NCBI GenBank assembly: GCA_965232105.1
Contig: OZ246956.1
Coordinates: 2,728,001 to 2,792,000 of the forward strand
Direction: 5' to 3'
From: Multivorans sp965232105
Lineage (GTDB): Bacteria > Acidobacteriota > Thermoanaerobaculia > Multivoradales > Multivoraceae
DNA: 64,000 bases
Position numbers and translations under genes: made by a program. The notes beneath the pieces are model-generated. The model was given only the letters and a program-made list of their open reading frames with translations. It searched no databases and was not told the DNA's origin. This document shows, piece by piece, positions 44,655 to 51,900 of the stretch. How positions within the stretch are numbered: the first letter of the stretch is position 1; each line of letters begins with the position of its first letter.

Positions 44655-44891
44655 ATGAAGCGTGGACGACAGCTGAGCAACGCGATCGCGACCCGGAAGT
44701 CCGTGGTCACCGCGCCGCGCAGCTTCTCGAAGGTGCAGCGGAACGAGCCCTGTCCGTGCGGCAGCGGCAGGAAGTACAAGGACTGCCACTTCGCCGAGGG
44801 CGAAGTCTTCCTGCGCAAGCTGGAACGCCAGCGCTTCAAGGAACAGCAGAAGGCGGACGGTACTCCCTGGTACGTCCGGTGGTTGACCTAG
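44655..44891 (+). CDS. small SEC-C zinc-motif protein
   Basis: Protein of 78 aa; ATG 44655 is preferred to a GTG at 44601 because an AGGGTGA-type site precedes it and the longer start would overlap the promoter region of ugd. It has a complete SEC-C motif, NEPCPCGSGRKYKDCH, the zinc-binding element found at the C-terminus of SecA. The N-terminus is basic. It may bind nucleic acid or ribosomes; no function is assigned. Its TAG stop lies in CTAG 44888-44891, shared on the other strand with the convergent SDR gene. Confidence 0.8.
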   Translation: MKRGRQLSNAIATRKSVVTAPRSFSKVQRNEPCPCGSGRKYKDCHFAEGEVFLRKLERQRFKEQQKADGTPWYVRWLT

Positions 44892-45796
44892 ACCGGCGTC
44901 GGCTCGGCCTTGATGTCGACGGCCTCGTCGTGCTCCTGCTTCGCCTTCAGCAGTTGCGGCATGATGAAGTCGATCTCGCGGTTGTTCCACATGCCTTCCT
45001 TGCTGAACTTCCGGATCACCTTGGGCTGCTGCATGATGCCGATCCAGCCGCGCATCACGTCGATGATCTGGGCGGTCATCTCCTGACCGGCCTCGGAGGC
45101 CAGCCAGGCGCACACGGGAGCGATCTGGTTGGGGCTCTGTTCGGGAGCGTCCTCGTCGATCTGCATGCCGCGTGAGGCGCGCAGCTCGGCCGTCATCCGC
45201 GTTGTGGCGCCGGGAGAGATCGTGTTCACGGTGCAGCCGTACTTGGCCAGTTCCAGCGCGAGCACGCGCGAGAGTCCGGCAATGCCGGCCTTGGCGGCGG
45301 CGTAGTTCGACTGGCCGAAGTTGCCGTAGAGGCCGGATACGGACGAGAAGTTGATGATCCGGCAGCCCGGCCGGTTGGTCCCCCGGATGTAGTTGGCGAA
45401 CGGCCGGCTGCAGCAGTAGTGGCCCTTCAGGTGGACGTCGAGCACGGCGTCCCAGTCCCCTTCCTCCAGGTTGAAGATCGTCCGGTCGCGCAGGATGCCG
45501 GCGTTGTTGACCAGGACGTCCAGAGCCCCGAACTCGTCGATGGCGGTCTGAAAGATGTTCTGCCCGCCCTCGACGGTGGCCACCGAGTCGTAGTTCGGGG
45601 CCGCGGAGCCGCCGGCGCTCCGGATCTCCTCCACGACTTCGTCAGCGATGCGCGAACCGCCGGTGCCGTCCGTCGCGCCGCCGAGGTCGTTGACCACGAC
45701 GTTCGCGCACTCTTCGGCGAACTTGATTGCGATGCCCTTGCCGATGCCGCGTCCGGCGCCGGTGACGATTGCCGTCCTGCCTTCGAGGATTCCCAT
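44888..45796 (-). CDS. (3R)-hydroxyacyl-CoA dehydrogenase, MFE-2 type SDR
   Basis: Protein of 302 aa. NAD site TGAGRGIG (residues 12-19), NNAG 97-100, and catalytic S152 with Y165-x3-K169 (SNYAAAKAG). The NDLGG at 36-40, PNYDSV, NNAGILRDRTI and SGLYGNFGQSNYAAAKAG stretches are those of the dehydrogenase domain of peroxisomal multifunctional enzyme 2, which handles (3R)-hydroxyacyl-CoA. It is next to a MaoC-type hot-dog gene, the other half of MFE-2, and to the polyhydroxyalkanoate genes, suggesting that it makes or consumes the (R)-3-hydroxyacyl-CoA pool. Confidence 0.88.
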   Translation of the reverse strand: MGILEGRTAIVTGAGRGIGKGIAIKFAEECANVVVNDLGGATDGTGGSRIADEVVEEIRSAGGSAAPNYDSVATVEGGQNIFQTAIDEFGALDVLVNNAGILRDRTIFNLEEGDWDAVLDVHLKGHYCCSRPFANYIRGTNRPGCRIINFSSVSGLYGNFGQSNYAAAKAGIAGLSRVLALELAKYGCTVNTISPGATTRMTAELRASRGMQIDEDAPEQSPNQIAPVCAWLASEAGQEMTAQIIDVMRGWIGIMQQPKVIRKFSKEGMWNNREIDFIMPQLLKAKQEHDEAVDIKAEPTPV

Positions 45797-45845
45797 GATC
45801 TTGCTGTCTCCGTCGGTTGTCGTGGTCGTTGTCGGGGGCGGTACT

Positions 45846-46718
45846 TTACGCGACCACGGCCACGCCCTGGCTCACCGCCTCCCGGCCCTCCGCGTTCAGC
45901 ACCCGGAAGGCGATCTGCCGGGCGCCGCCTGTTTCGCCGGCGGGCTCGTGCTCCACCGTGATCGACGTGCCGGGGATGACCATCGCGGTGAACCGGCCAT
46001 GCAACCGCTTCAGGCGGGTCGGGTCTCCGTCGCCGTAGGCCCACAGCACCTCGCGCGCGGCGAGGGCCCAGGTGGCGGTGCCGTGGAGGATGATGTCCGG
46101 TAGGCCCGCCCGCAGCGCGACCTCGCGTTCGGTGTGAATCGGATTCCAGATCCGGGCGCACTCCGTGTAGACGTGGGGCATCTCGCGGGGCACGAAGATC
46201 TCGCTTCGGCTTAGGGGCGCTGCCGTCAGGCGCAGCCTCGCCACGTCGGGCGCCGGCTCGACCTCGGTGTTCGGGCCGTCGGTGGCGACGCCGCGGAAGA
46301 TCGAGCGCGACCAGGAGGTGACGACGGGCCGGGCCTCGCCGTCCACCGTCTCCAGACAGGTGGTCAGCAGGGCGCCGGCGCGGGTGGCCCGGACGCTCGC
46401 GTAGTGGCCGCGGGTGGTGAGCGAGTCGCCGGGCCGGATCGGCCGGTGGAAGTGGGAGTCCTGGCTGGCATGGACGCCGCGCGCGAGTTCGTCCGCGTCG
46501 CCGCCGAGGAGGTGGCGCCCCCTGCCGTTGCTGACGACCGGCCACTCCAGGGAGACGCAGTAGGTCGGCGCCGCCGCGATGCCCTCGCCCCGCGCGTCGT
46601 CGAACACGACCTCACGTGTGTCGCCGATGCCGGCGGCATAGGCGAGTGCGTCGCGGACGGTGATCCGGCGCGTTTCGGACGGCAGTTCGCTGCCGGCGGC
46701 AGCGGTGGAGATCGGCAT
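45846..46718 (-). CDS. MaoC-like double hot-dog dehydratase
   Basis: Protein of 290 aa with ATG 46718 after GGGAG; the longer upstream frame runs into phaR and is rejected. The N-terminal hot-dog (DALAYAAGIGDTREVVFDDA, DSHFHRPIRPGDSLTTRG) and the C-terminal MaoC-type hot-dog (YTECARIWNPIHTEREVALR, PDIILHGTATWALAAREVL) form a fused pair. In the hydratase-2 motif the catalytic Asp of GDxNPLH is not present (RIWNPIH), although the His is. It may be inactive, use another residue, or act on an unusual acyl-CoA. Genomic position suggests a role in (R)-specific enoyl-CoA hydration. Confidence 0.82.
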   Translation of the reverse strand: MPISTAAAGSELPSETRRITVRDALAYAAGIGDTREVVFDDARGEGIAAAPTYCVSLEWPVVSNGRGRHLLGGDADELARGVHASQDSHFHRPIRPGDSLTTRGHYASVRATRAGALLTTCLETVDGEARPVVTSWSRSIFRGVATDGPNTEVEPAPDVARLRLTAAPLSRSEIFVPREMPHVYTECARIWNPIHTEREVALRAGLPDIILHGTATWALAAREVLWAYGDGDPTRLKRLHGRFTAMVIPGTSITVEHEPAGETGGARQIAFRVLNAEGREAVSQGVAVVA

Positions 46719-46741
46719 TGCTGGCTCCCGGTGCGGTGGGT

Positions 46742-47359
46742 TCAGTCGGTGGCGCCGCCGAGGCGCCGTTCGAGATCCTGGAGCCGGTTCTTCAACTCGT
46801 CGAGTTCGGCCCGGGCGGTCCCTCCATCCTCTTCCTGCTGCGTTGCGGCAGTCGAATCCGCCGTTGATGAGGCCGGTGCGGTTTTGCGCGTGGCGTCCGG
46901 GCTGCCTCCGCCGCTCCGTCCGGCGCCGAACACGCTCCCGACCTGGCGGGTCATCTGTGCATGCATCTGCTCGGCGATCGTGCGTGGATCCCATAGCCGC
47001 ATCCAGGACGGATCGGGCGCGAAGGGGTTGCTTCTCATCGTCTCGCTCACGCGCTCGTAGACCTCGCCGGCGCTCTTGAGGTACCACTGGAAGAAGTCGC
47101 GGCCGGCCTGATCGCGGGCCCGCACCAGGTCGCGGAGGAACTCGATCGGCGGTCCCCGGTCGGGGTCCTTGGCTCCGTCGACGATGATCTGGGTCAGCAC
47201 GTGGCGGGTCACGTCCTCGCCCGTCTTCGAGTCGATCACCTGGATGTCCTCGCCGCTTCGCACCATCTCGGCTACGCCGTCGAGGTTCACATAGCGGCTG
47301 CCCTTCGTGTCGTAGAGCCGCCGGTTCTCGTACTTCTTGATGACGATGGGCTTGGTCAT
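46742..47359 (-). CDS. phaR: polyhydroxyalkanoate synthesis repressor
   Basis: Protein of 205 aa. The N-terminus IVIKKYENRRLYDTKGSRYV followed by NLDGVAEMVRSGEDIQVIDS is the PHA-accumulation regulator DNA-binding domain. A PHB-binding helical region follows (residues about 65-105), and the C-terminal third is low-complexity, ending in a predicted coiled coil (ARAELDELKNRLQDLERRLG). These proteins bind both DNA and nascent polymer granules and repress phasin genes until polymer is present. It is divergent from the phasin gene, and a strong inverted repeat lies between them. Confidence 0.93.
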   Translation of the reverse strand: MTKPIVIKKYENRRLYDTKGSRYVNLDGVAEMVRSGEDIQVIDSKTGEDVTRHVLTQIIVDGAKDPDRGPPIEFLRDLVRARDQAGRDFFQWYLKSAGEVYERVSETMRSNPFAPDPSWMRLWDPRTIAEQMHAQMTRQVGSVFGAGRSGGGSPDATRKTAPASSTADSTAATQQEEDGGTARAELDELKNRLQDLERRLGGATD

Positions 47360-47419
47360 GGCTGGAAGTGGTTCATGTCACGGGTGGGGCGGTCGATCCG
47401 CGGTCGCCAGGCGGGGGGG

Positions 47420-47461
47420 TTGACACAGTGCAGCATAGTGTGCAGGATTCATGCTGCACTG
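47420..47461 (+). promoter_or_regulatory. phasin promoter with TGCAGC-type inverted repeat (candidate PhaR operator)
   Basis: A consensus TTGACA -35 lies at 47420-47425. Directly after it, CAGTGCAGCAT (47426-47436) and ATGCTGCACTG (47451-47461) form a perfect 11-bp inverted repeat with a 14-bp spacer. A weak -10 (CAGGAT, 47443-47448) is 17 bp from the -35 and falls inside the spacer, so a bound repressor would block it. The TGC/GCA-rich arms fit what is known of PhaR operators. Confidence 0.65.
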
Positions 47462-47582
47462 CACAAGGAGGGCGCCGTCTACTGACGTCACCATCGTCGG
47501 TGCACCCGTCGAAACAGGCCAGACGAGCCGAAACCACATGGACGTTTCCGACCAAGGATCGTACCACTCAGGAGACTTCAGA

Positions 47583-47921
47583 ATGACGACCAGTACAGCA
47601 GCCAGCACGACGAAGAGTGCCGCCCAGGCTTGGCGCGGACCGATGATCGACGCGAACCGTCGGGCGCTCGACTTCCAGAAGCGCGCGTTCGACACCACCT
47701 TCGACATGGTGGCGCAGATGCAGGAGCGCCGCGAAGAGGCGATCGTCGAGTGGGTTGAGAAGTCCGAGCGGATCCCGGCCGAGGCCAAGAGCCTCGTGCA
47801 GGAGTGGACCCGGCTGTTCCAGGACGGCCGCAGCTCCTACCGCGCCGCGGTGGACTCGAGCTTCGGCCTCGCCAACAGCTACCTCGACTCGCTCGCTCCG
47901 CAGACGACCGAAAAGTCGTAG
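47583..47921 (+). CDS. phasin-like polyhydroxyalkanoate granule protein
   Basis: Protein of 112 aa, ATG 47583 after CAGGAG. It is almost entirely amphipathic helix (RRALDFQKRAFDTTFDMVAQ, ERREEAIVEWVEKSERIPAE), as expected of phasins that coat polymer granules. Its position directly behind the putative PhaR operator and ahead of the synthase genes supports the call. I would not give a numbered phaP symbol, because phasins are very divergent. Confidence 0.75.
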   Translation: MTTSTAASTTKSAAQAWRGPMIDANRRALDFQKRAFDTTFDMVAQMQERREEAIVEWVEKSERIPAEAKSLVQEWTRLFQDGRSSYRAAVDSSFGLANSYLDSLAPQTTEKS

Positions 47922-47938
47922 CCGCTATCGTTCTCGCC

Positions 47939-48427
47939 ATGGCCGACGACCGTCGTACCGCCAAGCCCGCGGACCCGCCGCCTGATCCCTTCGCCATGTG
48001 GCGCGAGTGGGTCACTCAGTCCGAGCACCAGATGAACAAGGTGTTCAACGACATGATGGGGACGGAGGAGTTCGCCCGCGCGTCGGGAAGCTGGGTCGAA
48101 GCGATGACGATGTTCCAGCAAACGATGAACGAGAACGCCCAGCGCTACTTCCAGATGGCGGGCGTGCCGACGCGGACGGACGTGAGCGAGCTCGCGGAGC
48201 GTCTGACCGCGGTGGAGGAACGACTGCAGCGGATCGAAGCGCTACTCGCGACCGCCATCGGACGTAAGGAACAGAACCAGCCTGCGCGCCCGGCCCGGAC
48301 TCGTCGACCGCCGTCCGAACGGAGGGCGGCGGAGCAGCCTGAGGCGGCTACGCCCCCTCAGTTGGTTGACGCCGTACCCGCCGATGGTGATGCGAAGCCC
48401 GGCGGCGCAGGGACGGAACCGAAATGA
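47939..48427 (+). CDS. PHA synthase-associated subunit (PhaE-like)
   Basis: Protein of 162 aa, beginning at ATG 47939. The N-terminal half is helical (DPFAMWREWVTQSEHQMNKV, FNDMMGTEEFARASGSWVEA) and leads to AGVPTRTDVSELAERLTAVE, the short Pro-Thr-Arg plus coiled-coil segment seen at the C-terminus of class III PhaE. It is shorter than classical PhaE (about 360 aa). The C-terminal 50 residues are Pro/Ala-rich and disordered. It overlaps phaC by ATGA, consistent with stoichiometric complex formation. An alternative is a class IV-type PhaR subunit or a second phasin. Confidence 0.75.
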   Translation: MADDRRTAKPADPPPDPFAMWREWVTQSEHQMNKVFNDMMGTEEFARASGSWVEAMTMFQQTMNENAQRYFQMAGVPTRTDVSELAERLTAVEERLQRIEALLATAIGRKEQNQPARPARTRRPPSERRAAEQPEAATPPQLVDAVPADGDAKPGGAGTEPK

Positions 48428-49578
48428 CGACAGCGACCGCCACCCCCAGCGCCGTGTCCACTCCCAGGGCGCAGCCGGCCGGGCCGGTCAACCCGGCGCC
48501 CCTCAACATGAGCGGCGTGGCCGAGAGCGTTCGACGGGAGATGGAGCGGACGTTCCGGCGCAGCGTCAAGGGCCTGGAGTACATCAGGGCGGGTGATCCG
48601 GGTGTTGGTCTGACGGCGAAGGACATTGTCCACAGCCGGGGCACTCTGCGCCTGTACCACTACCGCCCCCGGGTGGACGAGGTCTACCGGACGCCGGTGC
48701 TGCTGGTCATGTCCCTGATCAGCAAGCCGTACATCCTCGACCTGGCGCCGGGCCAAAGCCTGGTCGAGTTCCTGCTCGACCGCGGCTTCGACGTCTACAT
48801 GATCGACTGGGGCACGCCGAGGCCGGAAGACAAGCGGCTGCGACTCGAGGACTACGTGCTCGACTTCATCCCGGAGTGTGTCGAAGTTGTTCATCAGCGC
48901 AGTGGCGAACCCGACGTGTCGATCGTCGGCTACTGCATGGGCGGCCTGCTGGCGGCGCTGTACGCGGCCCTTTACCCCGACACGGCGTCCGGCGGCCGGC
49001 TTCGCAACCTGGCCTGCTTCACGACGCCCGTCAACTACGACGGCATGGTCCTGTTCAGGACCTGGACCGACCCGGCCCACTTCGATGTCGACCGGATCGT
49101 CGACCGGTTGGGCAATGTCCCGCCGCAGATGCTCTACGCGTCGTTCAACCTGCTGCGGCCTGCATCCCAGGTCGCCGGTCGGGTACGCCTCTGGGACAAC
49201 ATGTGGAACGACGAGTTCGTCGTGTCCTATCGCCGGCTGCAGCGCTGGGCCGCGGATCAGATCCCCTTTCCGGGCGAGTGCTTCCGCCAGACGACGAAGG
49301 AGCTGCAGCAGCAGAACCTCCTGATGAAGGGCGAGTTCCAGCTCGGTGGCCGCGTCGTCGATCTGTCGAACATCCGCGTCCCCTTCGTCCATGTCGTGGC
49401 GGAGCACGATCACATCGTGCCGTACGAAGCAGCGCGGGATCTGGTGGGAATGGTCGGCTCCGAGGACAGGGAGGAGATCATGTTGAAGGGCGGACACGTC
49501 AGCCTGGTCGCGGGCCGCAACGCGGTGCGCCGGCTTTGGCCGCGGCTCGAGGAGTGGCTGGCCGAGCGGTCGGTTTAG
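48424..49578 (+). CDS. phaC: class III-type polyhydroxyalkanoate synthase
   Basis: Protein of 384 aa that polymerises (R)-3-hydroxyacyl-CoA at the granule surface. Lipase-like box GYCMGG with nucleophile C171, Asp329 (AEHDHIV) and His358 (KGGHVSL) form the catalytic triad. MIDWGTPRPEDKRLRLEDYV and NMWNDEFVVSYRRLQRWAAD are typical class III stretches. The size (about 43 kDa) also matches class III, which needs PhaE; the coupled upstream gene supplies a PhaE-like partner. The first 25 residues are Ala/Thr/Pro-rich and probably disordered. Confidence 0.94.
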   Translation: MTTATATPSAVSTPRAQPAGPVNPAPLNMSGVAESVRREMERTFRRSVKGLEYIRAGDPGVGLTAKDIVHSRGTLRLYHYRPRVDEVYRTPVLLVMSLISKPYILDLAPGQSLVEFLLDRGFDVYMIDWGTPRPEDKRLRLEDYVLDFIPECVEVVHQRSGEPDVSIVGYCMGGLLAALYAALYPDTASGGRLRNLACFTTPVNYDGMVLFRTWTDPAHFDVDRIVDRLGNVPPQMLYASFNLLRPASQVAGRVRLWDNMWNDEFVVSYRRLQRWAADQIPFPGECFRQTTKELQQQNLLMKGEFQLGGRVVDLSNIRVPFVHVVAEHDHIVPYEAARDLVGMVGSEDREEIMLKGGHVSLVAGRNAVRRLWPRLEEWLAERSV

Positions 49579-49621
49579 GGCGCTTGCAAGCGATGACGGG
49601 GCGCCAGGGAGGGAGGTCCAC

Positions 49622-50260
49622 GTGATGGCTGAACGAAAGAACGAAAGCGGAAGCGATCCCGCTGCCATTTCGCCGACCGGTCGCGTGGCGAGCAGACTCG
49701 GCGCCATCGACCTCACGGTGCGCCCGATGAGCGCGGAAGATCGCGCCGCGGTGCTGGCGTTCGCCGACGGTTTGCCGGATCACGATCTGCTCTTCCTGCG
49801 CCGCGACATCCGCGATACCGAGGTCATCGACGAGTGGACGTCGGAGATCGAGTCGGGCCAGATGGTGACCCTGCTCGCCTTCGCCGACGATGAACTGCTC
49901 GGCTACGCCTCGATCGATCGCAGCCATTTGCAGTGGTCCTCACACGTGGCCGAGATCCGGTGCGTCGTTTCCGAGGTTGCTCGCGGCAAGGGCCTGGGCC
50001 GGCTGCTGGTGGAGCAGGCCTTCCAGGCGGCAGTTGCATCGGGGATCGAGAAGCTCGTGGCCCGGATGACGCCGGACCAGAAGGGCGCGGTCGCGGCCTT
50101 CGAAGGGCTGGGCTTCGTTCCGGAAGGTCTGATGCGCAACCATGTGCGCGACCTTTCCGGGGAGAAGCACGACCTCCTGGTCATGGGCCTCGACGTGGTC
50201 GCCTTCCATTCCACGCTCGAGAGCTACGGCGTTGGCGAGGCTGCGGCCGACAGCGACTGA
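49622..50260 (+). CDS. GNAT-family N-acetyltransferase
   Basis: Protein of 212 aa. The first in-frame starts are GTG 49622 and ATG 49625, preceded by GGGAGGGAGG. After a 30-residue polar N-terminus comes a GNAT fold with the acetyl-CoA loop VARGKGLGRLLVEQAF (R/Q-x-x-G-x-G/A type), then IEKLVARMTPDQKGAVAAFE, GLGFVPEGLMRNHVRDLSGE and YIDLLVMGLDV-like C-terminal strand. The acetyl acceptor is unknown. It lies between phaC and an acyl-CoA synthetase and could regulate that synthetase by lysine acetylation, but that is speculative. Confidence 0.85.
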   Translation: MMAERKNESGSDPAAISPTGRVASRLGAIDLTVRPMSAEDRAAVLAFADGLPDHDLLFLRRDIRDTEVIDEWTSEIESGQMVTLLAFADDELLGYASIDRSHLQWSSHVAEIRCVVSEVARGKGLGRLLVEQAFQAAVASGIEKLVARMTPDQKGAVAAFEGLGFVPEGLMRNHVRDLSGEKHDLLVMGLDVVAFHSTLESYGVGEAAADSD

Positions 50261-50276
50261 ACAGGAGAACGAATTT

Positions 50277-51815
50277 ATGCGAGACAACGTCGGACTGATC
50301 CTGACCAAGCGCGCCTCCGTGTCGCCGGACATGGAGGGCTTCGTCGATGTGGAGACACAGCGCCGCTTCACGTTCGCGGAGTGGAACCTGCGCTCGAACC
50401 GGACCGCCAACGCGCTGCGCGAACTCGGCGTAGGCAAGGGCGACCGGGTGGCTCTGCTGCTGATGAACAGCGTCGAGTACATGGAGACCTTCTTCGCGGT
50501 CGCGAAGATCGGCGCCGTCTGCGTGCCGCTCAACTGGCGGCTGACGCCGGAGGAGCTCTCCTTCATCATCCGCGACGCCGGCGCCGAGACGCTGGTGTTC
50601 GGCGACGAGTTTCAGGCCCAGGTACTCGACCTGATCGCGCGAGGCGGCGGCGACAACGGCACTGCGGTGTCCAGGTGGGTCCATGTCGGCCCGGACGAGG
50701 AGCGGCCCGACGGTGCCCTCTCCTACCTGGATGCCACTTCGGCGGCGAGCGACGCGGAGCCCGAGATCCTGGCCCGGGACGACGACCTCCTCTACATCAT
50801 GTACACGTCGGGAACGACCGGCCTGCCCAAGGGCGCGGTTCACACCCACGAGTCGGCGCTCTGGGCCGGGCTCACGATCATGGCCAGCGCCGACACCCGC
50901 TACGGAGACCGCTATCTCGTCTCCCTGCCGCTGTTCCACGTCGGCGCGCTGACCCCGGCCACCGGCAACGTCCACCGGGGCAGCACCAGCATCGTGATGC
51001 GGGCGTTCGACCCGGTAGCGACGTGGAAGCTGATCGACGACGAGAAGATCGACGTCATGCTCAAGGTGCCGGCGATGCTCAACTTCATGCTTCAGGTCTA
51101 CGACCCGGAGCGCTGCAAGCACGAGCGGCTCCGGTGGTGCATGAGCGGCGCCGCGCCGGTGCCGGTCAACCTGATCGAGGCCTACGACAAGCTGGGCATC
51201 GAGATTCACCAGGTCTACGGCCTGACGGAAACCTGCGGTCCCGCCTGCCTGATCTCGCCGGAGGACGCGATCCGCAAGGCCGGCTCCACCGGCAAGGCCT
51301 TCTTCCACACTTCCGTGCGCGTCGTCGACGAGGACGGCGCCGACTGCGCTCCCGGCGAAGCGGGCGAGGTCCTGGTCGCCGGCCGCCACATGATGAAGGA
51401 GTACTGGAACCGCCCCGAAGCCACCGCCGAAACCCTCGTCGACGGCTGGCTCTACACGGGTGACGGCGCGGTGATGGACGAGGACGGCTTCGTCTACATC
51501 CAGGATCGCCTCAAGGACATGATCATCTCCGGCGGCGAGAACGTCTATCCCGCGGAAATCGAAGAGGTCATCGGCCGCCACCCGAAGGTGCTCGAAGTCG
51601 GGGTCATCGGCCGCGAGAGCGAGAAGTGGGGCGAGTCGCCGGTCGCCGTCGTCGTCCGCGCCGACGAGAGCCTCGAAGGCCAGGAGGTCCTCGACTTCTG
51701 CCAGGACAAGCTGGCCCGCTTCAAGCAGCCGGTCGCGGTCCACTTCATCGACCAGTTGCCGCGCAACCCGTCGGGGAAGATTCTGAAGCGGTTGCTGCGG
51801 GAACAGTTCAACTGA
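50277..51815 (+). CDS. acyl-CoA synthetase (AMP-forming)
   Basis: Protein of 512 aa, ATG 50277 after ACAGGAG. Adenylate-forming motifs are complete: YTSGTTGLPKGAVHTH (residues 176 on), YGLTETCGPACL, DGWLYTGDGAVMDEDGFVYI, DRLKDMIISGGENVYPAEIE, and the C-terminal PRNPSGKILKRLLR with the catalytic lysine. It activates a carboxylic acid to its CoA thioester in the cytoplasm; chain length is not clear. It resembles long/medium-chain FadD3/FadD13-like synthetases and could feed the polyhydroxyalkanoate route. Confidence 0.93.
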   Translation: MRDNVGLILTKRASVSPDMEGFVDVETQRRFTFAEWNLRSNRTANALRELGVGKGDRVALLLMNSVEYMETFFAVAKIGAVCVPLNWRLTPEELSFIIRDAGAETLVFGDEFQAQVLDLIARGGGDNGTAVSRWVHVGPDEERPDGALSYLDATSAASDAEPEILARDDDLLYIMYTSGTTGLPKGAVHTHESALWAGLTIMASADTRYGDRYLVSLPLFHVGALTPATGNVHRGSTSIVMRAFDPVATWKLIDDEKIDVMLKVPAMLNFMLQVYDPERCKHERLRWCMSGAAPVPVNLIEAYDKLGIEIHQVYGLTETCGPACLISPEDAIRKAGSTGKAFFHTSVRVVDEDGADCAPGEAGEVLVAGRHMMKEYWNRPEATAETLVDGWLYTGDGAVMDEDGFVYIQDRLKDMIISGGENVYPAEIEEVIGRHPKVLEVGVIGRESEKWGESPVAVVVRADESLEGQEVLDFCQDKLARFKQPVAVHFIDQLPRNPSGKILKRLLREQFN

Positions 51816-51900
51816 GTCGCCGCTCCCCGCGGTTCCTGGCGGTTCATCCCGGCGCACCGATTCTTGGGGCGCCGGTGGCGGGTGACGAGCGTTCGCCGCG

